Below, piece by piece: positions 1 through 13,298 of a DNA stretch of 17,647 bases. Location: the NCBI GenBank assembly GCA_035762175.1, contig DASTPP010000079.1, positions 1 through 17,647 of the forward strand, written 5' to 3'. Position 1 is the stretch's first letter; every line of letters begins with the position of its first letter. The notes below the pieces were generated by a model, which searched no databases, had not been told where the DNA came from, and was given only the letters and a program-made list of their open reading frames with translations. The translations under genes were made by a program, and so were the position numbers. The stretch is from DASTPP01 sp035762175 (GTDB lineage: Bacteria; Myxococcota_A; Polyangia; Polyangiales; Polyangiaceae).

Positions 1-795
1 ACGGTGCTCGCCGTCTTCACGGACGCTGACGGGGCCGTCGTCGACCTGCGAACGCCGCCCCACGAGCCGGGACTCGCCTCGGTGACCCTCGAGAACCTCG
101 GCCCGGGCGGTGCCCCCGTGCCGGGCGAGGCGGCGACGCTCCCGGACGCCTACCGCTTTTCGCGCGCGCCCCTCGCCTCCGAGAGCGACTTGACCCGCCT
201 CGTGCGGACTCTGCTCCGGGCGCTCAAGCGCGAGGTGCTCGCGAACGTCTCGATGACCGTGGCGCTCGACTACCACGACGGGGCGGACGCGGGCGGGCTC
301 GAGGCGGTGCCCGTGACGAAGCTGCCCGCGCTCGTGGTGACGGGGCCGCGCCTCGTCCCGAGCCCCTTCTACGGCGAGAACGTGCCCGTCGAGCGGGCCG
401 CCCTCGGGCCGAAAGGCCCCGAGCTCGAGCGGCTGCGACCGCCCTACACGGCCGACCTCCTCTTCACGCTCACCGGCGCTTCCGACCGGCTGGCCGAAGC
501 GCTCAACCTGATGGACGCGGTCGTCAGCTTCCGCAACCGCACCCGGTGGCTCGCGATGGCGCGCGACCCGGCCCGGCCCGAGGCGGGCGAGGTGCGCTAC
601 GAGCTCGAGCCCGAGGGCGACGTCCGCCCCTCGCTCGACGGCAAGGACGACGTGCGGGCCTTCGTCGCCGAGCTGCGGGTGCGCGGCTTCCGCTTCGACG
701 AGGGCATGCCGCTCGACCGGGGGCGGGCCGTCGCCACGGCGAGCCTCGAGGTGGGCGGCGAAGGCGGCGGCGCCGCGGGGGGAGACGGCCCGTGA
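1..795 (+). CDS. Tail terminator-like protein (DUF4255/Pvc16-like position), 5' truncated
   Basis: The frame is open from the first base, so the real start probably lies outside the window; a GTG at 4 is the first possible internal start. About 263 residues are visible. I see no catalytic motif or membrane segment. The middle holds alternating hydrophobic strands, then the segment RPPYTADLLFTLTGASDRLA (near residue 144), followed by an amphipathic helix and strands. The assignment rests on position: in Mu-like tails and in Afp/Pvc-type injection systems, a tail-terminator protein gene is linked to the sheath genes. Such a protein would cap the tube and sheath at the end away from the baseplate. 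The stop overlaps the GTG of the next gene by three bases (GTGA), so translation is probably coupled. Tail-module membership is fairly secure; the exact family is not. Confidence 0.5.
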   Translation, partial: TVLAVFTDADGAVVDLRTPPHEPGLASVTLENLGPGGAPVPGEAATLPDAYRFSRAPLASESDLTRLVRTLLRALKREVLANVSMTVALDYHDGADAGGLEAVPVTKLPALVVTGPRLVPSPFYGENVPVERAALGPKGPELERLRPPYTADLLFTLTGASDRLAEALNLMDAVVSFRNRTRWLAMARDPARPEAGEVRYELEPEGDVRPSLDGKDDVRAFVAELRVRGFRFDEGMPLDRGRAVATASLEVGGEGGGAAGGDGP

Positions 796-1075
796 TCGCG
801 CTGACCAACCAGAGCGGCCGCATGCTGACCTTCGTGCTCGAGCACGCGCCCTACTGCGTCGCGCTCGGCCGCTGCGCTTGCACCGAGGTGCTCGGCCGGA
901 CCCCGCGGCGCCTGCCGGGCTCGCTCACGCTGCCGGCGGGGCTGCCCGTCATGAACCTGCCCGAGGCCCTGCTCGCGCTGCCCGCGGTCGCGCGCGCCGT
1001 TCGCGCGGGCCAGGTCGCCGTCGCGCCCATGCCCCCGCAGCAGGCCGAGGCCGCGCGGCCGAGGAGGGTAGCTCC

Positions 1076-1079
<4 letters not shown>
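792..1079 (+). CDS. Small conserved-position protein upstream of the sheath
   Basis: This is a 95-residue ORF starting with GTG at 792, which overlaps the previous stop, and ending in a TGA that overlaps the GTG of the sheath gene. Tight overlaps on both sides are the main reason to call it real. Its first half looks like a small beta fold (FVLEHAPYCVALGRCACTEV, then a proline-rich turn and GSLTLPAG). The second half is an alanine-rich helix and a proline/arginine-rich tail. Three cysteines fall close together near residues 22-30. In phage Mu a similarly small protein (DUF2635-like) sits between terminator and sheath. The equivalence is by position only and I do not recognise the family, so function is unknown beyond likely tail assembly. 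Confidence 0.6.
1062..1067 (+). promoter_or_regulatory. Ribosome binding site deciding the GTG start of the sheath gene
   Basis: AGGAGG lies eight bases before the GTG at 1076. The reading frame is open for a further 66 codons upstream, but that part overlaps the small upstream gene. The Shine-Dalgarno sequence and the family-like N-terminus after GTG both fix the start here. Confidence 0.75.
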
Positions 1080-3297
<2,218 letters not shown>

Positions 3298-3298
<1 letters not shown>

Positions 3299-3305
3299 AA
3301 GGAGG
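3298..3305 (+). promoter_or_regulatory. Ribosome binding site of the tube gene
   Basis: AAAGGAGG begins on the last base of the sheath stop codon, nine bases before the ATG at 3315. It selects this ATG over in-frame upstream starts that would lie within the sheath gene. Confidence 0.7.
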
Positions 3306-3314
3306 GAGGCGAGC

Positions 3315-3776
<462 letters not shown>

Positions 3777-4205
3777 AGAAAAGAAGGGCGCGGGTGCTGC
3801 TACCCTCGTCGCGCGGCTTCGACACGGGGTGCTCGGCGGGGCGGAGGGTCAGGGCGTCCCGAACAGCGTTCGAGCTCGTCCTTGGCTCGCTCGGTCTCGT
3901 ACCGACGGAAGGATCAGGCTTCGCGTCGCGGCATGGAGCCGTGGCGGAAGAAGGCCCCCGAGGCCCCCCCGTTCGAAGGCGAAGGGTTCGCCGGGCGTAC
4001 GACGTCCGGCGCACGGGCTACGTGGCGTGGGCGGCCCCGCCCACGCCGGATGGGCGCCGAACCTCGTGGCGCTCCACCGCCGGACGCCGTACGATCGCCC
4101 AGCCATGGTCGAGCAACGCACCAGCCCGGACCTCTCGAACGGCGAGCACCGCGTTCGGGTCCCTGGGACCCTCAACGCCGTCTGCCCGAAAGGACGTGCG
4201 AGCGA
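3777..4205 (+). other. Gap between tube gene and Imm32-like gene; no supported gene except a doubtful 34-codon ORF
   Basis: This stretch of about 430 bases starts the foreign block after the tube. Long open frames exist here but are rich in arginine, proline and serine, as expected of non-coding GC-rich DNA. It holds a perfect 11-bp stem-loop at 4024-4047 and, at its 3' end, a 34-codon ORF that overlaps the start of the Imm32-like gene. It may be a remnant of a toxin or tail gene that once preceded the immunity gene, but I cannot recognise one. Confidence 0.5.
4024..4047. terminator. Strong GC hairpin downstream of the tube gene
   Basis: GGCGTGGGCGG (4024-4034) and CCGCCCACGCC (4037-4047) are perfectly complementary over 11 bp with a two-base loop (realistically 10 bp and four bases). 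No T-run follows on either strand, so it is not a canonical intrinsic terminator. It could terminate weakly, stabilise the 3' end of the tail mRNA, or be a protein or mobile-element site. Confidence 0.4.
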
Positions 4206-4209
4206 ATGA
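4105..4209 (+). CDS. Possible 34-residue leader ORF coupled to the Imm32-like gene
   Basis: An ATG at 4105 opens 34 codons (starting MVEQRTSPDLSNGEHRVRVP) that end in TGA at 4207-4209, overlapping the ATG at 4206 as ATGA. That overlap is typical of translationally coupled genes. The sequence resembles nothing I know. It could be the last codons of a decayed upstream gene, possibly the cognate toxin, or chance. No clear ribosome binding site precedes it. Confidence 0.18.
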   Translation: MVEQRTSPDLSNGEHRVRVPGTLNAVCPKGRASE

Positions 4210-4607
4210 GAATCGGCTTTGACCCGACCGCGGGTGAGCTCGACGTGTCCGGCACCGCCAACGAGCTCACCGCGCTGGCTGACGTGGTGCGCGCAGGCGA
4301 GGGAGGTCTGCCCGCGGACGCCGCGTCAAGGGAGCGCTCTGCTTACTCCGAGGCACTGCGAACCGTGAAGGTTCGAACGACCGAGCCCCCGGACTCCCTC
4401 GTCGTGATCTGCGTCGATGTGGCGGCCCTGACTCTCCTGATCCGGGGCGGCCTCGAGAAGCTGGCCGTCCTCGCCAACAGCCTTGCTGAGGTAGCGCGGT
4501 GGGAGCGCAGCGGGCATGTGCACATCGAATACCACCCGGGGCATTACTACCTCGATCCCAACTCTGCCGCCGTCGTGGTGAACAGCCCGCATGGCAGCAT
4601 GCCGTAA
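4206..4607 (+). CDS. Imm32-like immunity protein (orphan)
   Basis: The 133-residue protein is small, acidic and soluble, with no signal peptide or membrane helix. Its layout fits the Imm32 immunity family as I know it: N-terminal strands (MRIGFDPTAGELDVSG), a helix ending near residue 40, a central strand LVVICVDVAALTLLI, a helix LEKLAVLANSLAEVARW, then a C-terminal HVHIEYHPGHYYLDPNSAAV. Imm32 proteins are predicted to neutralise polymorphic toxins. A ribosome binding site, AAAGGA at 4189-4194, lies eleven bases before the ATG. Its reading quality differs sharply from the flanking non-coding DNA. No toxin gene is seen next to it, so it may protect against a toxin made elsewhere or be left over from a lost toxin gene. 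The family call is by remembered pattern and is moderately sure. Confidence 0.6.
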   Translation: MRIGFDPTAGELDVSGTANELTALADVVRAGEGGLPADAASRERSAYSEALRTVKVRTTEPPDSLVVICVDVAALTLLIRGGLEKLAVLANSLAEVARWERSGHVHIEYHPGHYYLDPNSAAVVVNSPHGSMP

Positions 4608-4620
4608 CGTACTAACGTAC
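4605..4620 (+). repeat. Perfect 8-bp tandem duplication at the Imm32-like stop codon
   Basis: TAACGTAC occurs twice back to back (4605-4612 and 4613-4620); the first copy contains the stop codon. It could be replication slippage or the closed scar of a lost insertion with an 8-bp target duplication. Confidence 0.5.
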
Positions 4621-4846
4621 GCGCGAGGGGCCCGGTCGGGGACGAACCGCGACGTCGGTCGTCGATGCAGGGCGCCCCCCTCGTTGCGCGGGGCCCTCCC
4701 TCGGCAGGGCGCTCGAAGGTGCGGAGCGTAGAGGCCGACGCGTACCGCCTTGGCACGCGCTGACACCGAAGGGGTGCTCGGCGCGGCCCTCCTTCCGGCG
4801 AGCCGTGTCCCCTCGACCTCCCGGCCGGCCTTGCTCGACCGAGAGC

Positions 4847-4981
4847 ATGACCGACGTCATCATCTGCCCCTCGGGGCTCCAAGGCCGCGTGCGTGGCAGG
4901 AAGGTGCGCGAAGAGCGCGTGCTCGCCGGCCGAACGCTCGCCCGCGGCGGCAGCCACGTCGAGGGTCTCCTCCTCTCTGCT
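4847..4981 (+). pseudogene. Truncated copy of the gp26-like chaperone gene (first 45 codons)
   Basis: The first 45 codons from the ATG at 4847 match the start of the intact chaperone gene at 8249: 35 of 45 residues are identical by direct comparison (MTDVIICPSGLQGRVRG here against MTDVITCPSGLSGRVRG). Similarity then stops abruptly. It also extends upstream: a TGTCCCC block lies exactly 41 bases before the ATG in both copies (4806 and 8208), and the last 20 or so bases before the ATG are alike. Most changes keep codon sense, so this piece diverged as a working gene before truncation, or came from a related cluster. The remainder of the frame to 5398 is junk-like. Confidence 0.8.
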
Positions 4982-5380
4982 CGCTTCGGCATTCCGCGGC
5001 CTTTCCCAAGGACATCGGAAGGGACGCAGGGCGCGGCATCGCAGTCGGCCCCGCGGACCGAACGGACGCACGCGAGCGCCCAGCCGAGCCCTGGTTGGAC
5101 TACCTACCCCCATGGCCGCGCAGCTGGCGGACCTGCGCGCGAGGACGTTCATGGCCCGCACGACCGGCCGCCGAGGGATGTCGACGTTCTTGCGCGCTAC
5201 GCGCCGCACGTACGCGCTGCAAACCCCGGCGCAAGCCTCTTCTCGGCGTTCGGCGGCATCTTCCAGTATCCACGGAAGAGACGCGCGGCGTGGCACCCGC
5301 ACCGACGCGAGGGGGCCAGGTCGACGCGCTCGGGTGCCCCAACGAGCCCGGTTGGATGGCCTATCTTCCACGGGGGCGCT
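4982..5380. other. Non-coding stretch between chaperone fragment and kinase 3' end
   Basis: I see no gene here. The open frames on both strands are arginine/proline-rich shadows. The stretch contains one copy of a direct repeat (5241-5307). A loosely similar pair of short segments, beginning GAGCCC-GGTTGGA, occurs near 5080 and 5346. Confidence 0.5.
5241..5307 (+). repeat. Direct repeat copy 1, flanking the kinase gene
   Basis: This 67-bp core aligns without gaps to 7717-7783, with 55 of 67 bases identical by my count. Weaker similarity continues about 25 bases further right. It contains a dyad, TCTTCC (5259-5264) and GGAAGA (5274-5279), separated by nine bases. It lies about 75 bp beyond the 3' end of the kinase gene. 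Confidence 0.7.
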
Positions 5381-7582
<2,202 letters not shown>

Positions 7583-8248
7583 CGCGGCGATACTACCCGA
7601 GGGCCCCCCTGCCCCGCGAGCGTCAACGGGCCCGAAGTGCCCTCCGGCGAGCCCGGTCCGCGCTTCCGATCCTCCCGAAGCGTGAGCCGTGGAATCTCGA
7701 GCGGTGCGCGTCTGCTTCTCGGCATTCGGCGACGTTTTCCAGTAACAGCGGAAGAAACGTGCGGCGTGGCGCCCGTCCCGACGTAGGTGGGTCGGGCCGA
7801 CGCGCGGGCGCTCCGTCCCTCGATCCTTCCTACGAAGGCACGCCCCATTTGGGTCACGTTCCCCCGAAGCCCGGGGAGCCTCGGGGTGGGCCCGCCCCCA
7901 CGCGCGGCGTGCTGCGCGCAAGCCCCGAGGTGTGCGGGAGCGAGCGGCTCACAGCTCCGATATCGCACCTCCGCCGCGGAGCGGGGTCGAAAGAGCGCCC
8001 ACGCTCCCTTGCCTTGCGACCGAAGGTCGCCCGATCGCCGTCACCACGCTGCCCTCCGCTTGGCCGGAACCGGGGCGTTGGACGCCCGAGACCAGCAAGG
8101 CGCGCTCTCGGACGCCTGGCCGAGCCCGCCGAGGTCCACCAAACGCCGCGTTCACGTCCCCTTGCGAGAGTGAGCCCCCACCGAAGCGGATGGTTTCGAT
8201 CGCGCGCTGTCCCCAAACGGCGCGCGCTGGCTTTGTTCTCCCCGGAGC
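7583..8248. other. Intergenic region between divergent kinase and chaperone genes
   Basis: About 670 bases without a supported gene. It should hold the promoters for the kinase (leftward) and possibly for the chaperone-onward tail genes (rightward), but I cannot point to convincing -35/-10 boxes in this GC-rich DNA. It contains the second direct repeat (7717-7783) and an 8-bp inverted repeat, CCTCGGGG (7879-7886) and CCCCGAGG (7923-7930). From 8208 to the ATG at 8249 it resembles the DNA before the truncated chaperone copy. Open frames here are compositional shadows. Confidence 0.5.
7717..7783 (+). repeat. Direct repeat copy 2, upstream of the kinase gene
   Basis: Partner of 5241-5307 (55 of 67 identical, same orientation). 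The dyad is kept nearly intact: TTTTCC (7735-7740), nine bases, GGAAGA (7750-7755). It is centred about 160 bp upstream of the kinase ATG, a plausible distance for an operator, though the copy at the 3' side argues equally for a flanking repeat. Confidence 0.7.
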
Positions 8249-9022
8249 ATGACCGATGTCATCACCTGCCCCTCGGGGCTCAGCGGCCGCGTTCGCGGCA
8301 TGAAGGTGCGCGAGGAGCGCGTGCTCGCCGACCGCAAGCTCGCCCGCGGCGGCGGCCAGGTCGAGGCCCTGCTCGCCGCCTGCTGGGAAGAGACGCTCGA
8401 CCCCGGGCCCTACGCCTTCGAGGGCGGGCGCGCCGACTGGTCCCAGGTGCTGCAGGGCGACCGCTTCTACGCCCTCCTTCACGTCCGCGCCTTCACGTAC
8501 GGGCCCCTCTACGCCTTCTCGGTCGCCTGCCGCGAGGAGGGCTGCCGCGTCCCCATCGCGTGGGAGCTCGACCTCTTCGACCTGCCCGTCCGGCCCCTCG
8601 CCGAGGCGAGCCGCGTGGCGTTCGCGTCGGGCAACCGCTTCGAGACGCGCCTGCCGGACGACGGGCGGCGCGTCTGGTTTCGCCTGCTCACGGGCGCCGA
8701 CGAGCAACGGCTCGCGGCCGCGGCCCGCGGCCCCGGCGAGCGCGCCTTTTCGACGATGCTCGCCCTGCGCGTGCTCGAGCTCGAGGGCGTCGAGCCCCAA
8801 CAGAAGCGCCGCGCGCTCGAAGACCTCTCCCTTCGCGACGCCGACTTCCTCCTCGGCGAGTTCGATCGCGTCGACTGCGGCGTCGACACCGCGATCGACG
8901 TCGAGTGCCCCCGCTGCCTCGCCACCCAGGAGGTGGAGCTCCCTTTCGACCGGACGTTCTTCTTGCCGGGGGCGGCGAAGGCGGCCCGACGCAAGGCGTC
9001 GCGGGCCTCTTCCCCGACGTAG
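8249..9022 (+). CDS. T4 gp26-like baseplate/tail assembly chaperone with zinc-binding cysteines
   Basis: The 257-residue protein occupies the slot between tube and tape measure where tail assembly chaperones lie. It has two cysteine pairs, CREEGC (94-99) and CPRC (220-223), the second followed by QEVELPFDRTFFLP; together they probably hold one zinc ion. Residues 130-210 are helical and charged (GRRVWFRLLTGADEQ, then KRRALEDLSLRDADFLLGEF). I relate it to the T4 base plate protein (gp26) or baseplate hub assembly chaperone family by pattern. The ATG at 8249 is supported because the diverged truncated copy at 4847 begins at the same codon, although the GGAG just before it is too close to act as a good ribosome binding site. 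It starts the second half of the tail cluster. A five-G run near 8968 may allow frameshifting into the next ORF. Confidence 0.65.
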   Translation: MTDVITCPSGLSGRVRGMKVREERVLADRKLARGGGQVEALLAACWEETLDPGPYAFEGGRADWSQVLQGDRFYALLHVRAFTYGPLYAFSVACREEGCRVPIAWELDLFDLPVRPLAEASRVAFASGNRFETRLPDDGRRVWFRLLTGADEQRLAAAARGPGERAFSTMLALRVLELEGVEPQQKRRALEDLSLRDADFLLGEFDRVDCGVDTAIDVECPRCLATQEVELPFDRTFFLPGAAKAARRKASRASSPT

Positions 9023-9045
9023 ACCTCGGAGACTGGCGCGAGGCG

Positions 9046-9210
9046 ATGTTCTCCCTCTGCTGGCACCAGCACGGTGGCTCGGGCCTCGGCCTCGGCTTCG
9101 GCGAGGCGCTCGACTTGCCCGTCGGCGACCGCGACTGGCTGCTCGAGCGCGTGGGCGACGAGCGGCAGAAGGAAGCGCGCCAGCTCGAGCGCGCCGCGCG
9201 GGGGAAGTGA
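9046..9210 (+). CDS. Small tail protein or frameshift extension (54 residues from ATG)
   Basis: The ATG at 9046 opens 54 codons, MFSLCWHQHGGSGLGLGFGE onward, ending in a charged helix. It resembles small proteins (DUF6760-like) that accompany the chaperone in contractile systems and stops four bases before the tape measure start. No good ribosome binding site precedes the ATG: GAGG is only two bases away and GGAG fourteen. The frame is open far upstream inside the chaperone gene and reads sensibly just before the ATG (LFPDVDLGDWREA). The alternative is therefore that it is expressed as a -1 frameshift extension of the chaperone. A coding role is likely; the mode of expression is open. Confidence 0.6.
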   Translation: MFSLCWHQHGGSGLGLGFGEALDLPVGDRDWLLERVGDERQKEARQLERAARGK

Positions 9211-9213
9211 GCC

Positions 9214-11922
<2,709 letters not shown>

Positions 11923-11926
11923 CGCC

Positions 11927-12436
11927 ATGCCGCTTTCCGCCGCCCTCGCCCGCGCCCCGCGCTGCGCCCTCGTCAACGTCGAGACGGCCGAGGCCATCGC
12001 GTGCCTCTTCAACCCCGCCGAGCTCGTCGAGAAGGTGCAGGTCGGCTGGAACCGCCTCACCGTGCCCGGCCTCTCGCACCAGCCGCTGCAGTTCCAGGCG
12101 ACCGGAAACCGCCAGCTCCCGGGCGTGGAGTTCTACCTCGATCGGCTCTTCGCCGCCGAGCAGCCCGCGGCGCCCGAGGTGATGGGCTTCGCGGCCTTCC
12201 TTCGCGCGCTCACCGTGCCGCCGGAGGCCGCGGGCGGCGTGCTCGCGGGCGCGCCCCCGCGCGTGCTCGTCGTCTGGCCCGAGGTGCTCGTGCTCGAGGC
12301 GGTGGTCACCGACCTCGCGTTCGCCTTCCGCCGCTTCGGCGCGGACGGGCGCGTGCTCGCCTACGCCGCCACCTGCACCTTCGAAGAAATCCTCGACGTG
12401 CGCGTGACCAGTGAGGAGAGGAGGATGGCTGTCTGA
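11927..12436 (+). CDS. Injection-system tube/baseplate protein (gp53/Afp7 N-terminal type)
   Basis: The 169-residue protein fits the 'contractile injection system tube protein, N-terminal' family, the non-LysM half of Afp7/gp53-like baseplate proteins. Visible features are an early ALVNVETAEAIACLFNPAEL (the NPAEL box is typical), VGWNRLTVPGLSHQPLQFQA, a strand around LEFYLDRLF-like residues, and a C-terminal LVVWPEVLVLEAVVTDLAFA followed by FEEILD. It joins tube to baseplate together with the LysM protein encoded next. Here the two halves are separate genes whose stop and start overlap (TGATG at 12434-12438). The start lies four bases after the tape measure stop, without an obvious ribosome binding site, so re-initiation is likely. 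Confidence 0.75.
   Translation: MPLSAALARAPRCALVNVETAEAIACLFNPAELVEKVQVGWNRLTVPGLSHQPLQFQATGNRQLPGVEFYLDRLFAAEQPAAPEVMGFAAFLRALTVPPEAAGGVLAGAPPRVLVVWPEVLVLEAVVTDLAFAFRRFGADGRVLAYAATCTFEEILDVRVTSEERRMAV
12413..12424 (+). promoter_or_regulatory. Purine-rich ribosome binding site of the disrupted LysM gene
   Basis: GAGGAGAGGAGG lies inside the end of the upstream gene, eleven bases before the ATG at 12436. It shows that the disrupted LysM gene was efficiently translated and that its start is correct. Confidence 0.6.
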
Positions 12437-12672
12437 TGCCCCCCCAAGCCGGCTCGCGCTACGCCTTCTGCCGCGCCCTTCGGGACGAGGGCGGGCGGCT
12501 CTTTCTCACGCCCCCCGAGCCCTACCGCTACCGGCCGCTGCCCGACACGCGCCTTCACCTCGTGGCCGAGGGCGACTCGCTCTTCTCGCTCGCGGGCCGC
12601 TACTTCGCCCCGCTGCCGCGCGCGTGCGGCTTCTGGTGGGCGATTGCCGACTTCCAGATCGACCCCGTCTTC
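12436..12672 (+). pseudogene. LysM baseplate gene, 5' part (79 codons) cut by the recombinase element
   Basis: Codons 1-79 encode the first two thirds of a LysM baseplate protein (MPPQAGSRYAFCRALRDEGG, then HLVAEGDSLFSLAGRYF and CGFWWAIADFQ). 57 of 79 residues are identical to the intact copy at 12947. Homology stops after the TTC at 12670-12672. The missing 3' end lies at 16024-16128 in the same frame, so the gene has been split by inserted DNA. As it stands the frame runs on without a stop to 14094, through the spacer and out of frame over the second LysM gene. The resulting protein would carry a long nonsense tail and is unlikely to function. Confidence 0.88.
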
Positions 12673-12946
12673 GAAGGGATCGGGTCATTTTGCGTCTCCT
12701 CGACCGGTCGGTGTGAAAAAGCCAGCGCCTCACCATCGAATCGCCCCGTCAGGACGGGGACGTTCGACTGTCTCAAGGACGTCGGTGACGGGGGACGAAG
12801 GCATCCAGGCTCGGCGTTGGCCGACCTTTCTACCTCCACCGAGGCCACGTCCACAGCCACCGTCGCGCACGGTAGCACGGGGGCCCGGAAAGGACCTTGG
12901 CCCCTTCCCGTCACGCGCTATCGCGCCTGCGAAAACGAGGTCGTCC
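12673..12946 (+). other. Left-end spacer of the element, no gene
   Basis: About 270 bases between the left junction and the intact LysM gene. It is somewhat less GC-rich than its neighbours and shows no convincing ORF. It contains a perfect 7-bp stem, CCCCGTC (12744-12750) and GACGGGG (12753-12759), with a two-base loop and no T-run. It could hold the promoter or leader of the intact LysM gene; CGAGG at 12936-12940 is a fair ribosome binding site six bases before its ATG. Confidence 0.45.
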
Positions 12947-13297
12947 ATGCCTCCGCAAGCCGGGTCCAGATACAGCTTCTGTCACGGGCTTCGCGACGAG
13001 CGCGGGCGGCTCTTCCTGTCCGAGCGCGAGCCCTACCGCTTCCACCCGCACACCGACAACCGCACCCACGTGGTGGCTCAGGGCGACACGCTGTGGGGCC
13101 TCGCGGGCCGCTACTTCGCGCCACTGCCCCGCGCGTGCGGCTTCTGGTGGGCCATCGCGGACTACCAAGTGCAGCCGATCTTCGACCCCACGCTCGACTT
13201 GGACACCGGTCGGACGCTGTACATCCCTTCGCGACGCGTGCTCACGGATGTCATCCTCGGCGAGTACCGCAGGCGATGGCACCAAGACGGGGCGTGA
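12947..13297 (+). CDS. LysM baseplate protein, intact copy carried by the element
   Basis: The 116-residue protein is complete: N-terminus MPPQAGSRYSFCHGLRDERG, LysM motif HVVAQGDTLWGLAGRYF (41-57), FWWAIADYQ (66-74) and a C-terminal GRTLYIPSRRVLTDVILGEY. LysM proteins of this kind (gp53/Afp7 C-terminal type) link hub and tube at the baseplate. It matches the split gene at 57 of 79 residues in the first part and 25 of 31 in the last, so it is a diverged homologue and not a recent duplicate. It is the only copy able to give a normal LysM protein. Its stop is one base from the stop of the convergent recombinase gene. It probably replaces the disrupted gene; expression would need a promoter in the spacer or read-through from upstream. 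Confidence 0.85.
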   Translation: MPPQAGSRYSFCHGLRDERGRLFLSEREPYRFHPHTDNRTHVVAQGDTLWGLAGRYFAPLPRACGFWWAIADYQVQPIFDPTLDLDTGRTLYIPSRRVLTDVILGEYRRRWHQDGA

Positions 13298-13298
13298 C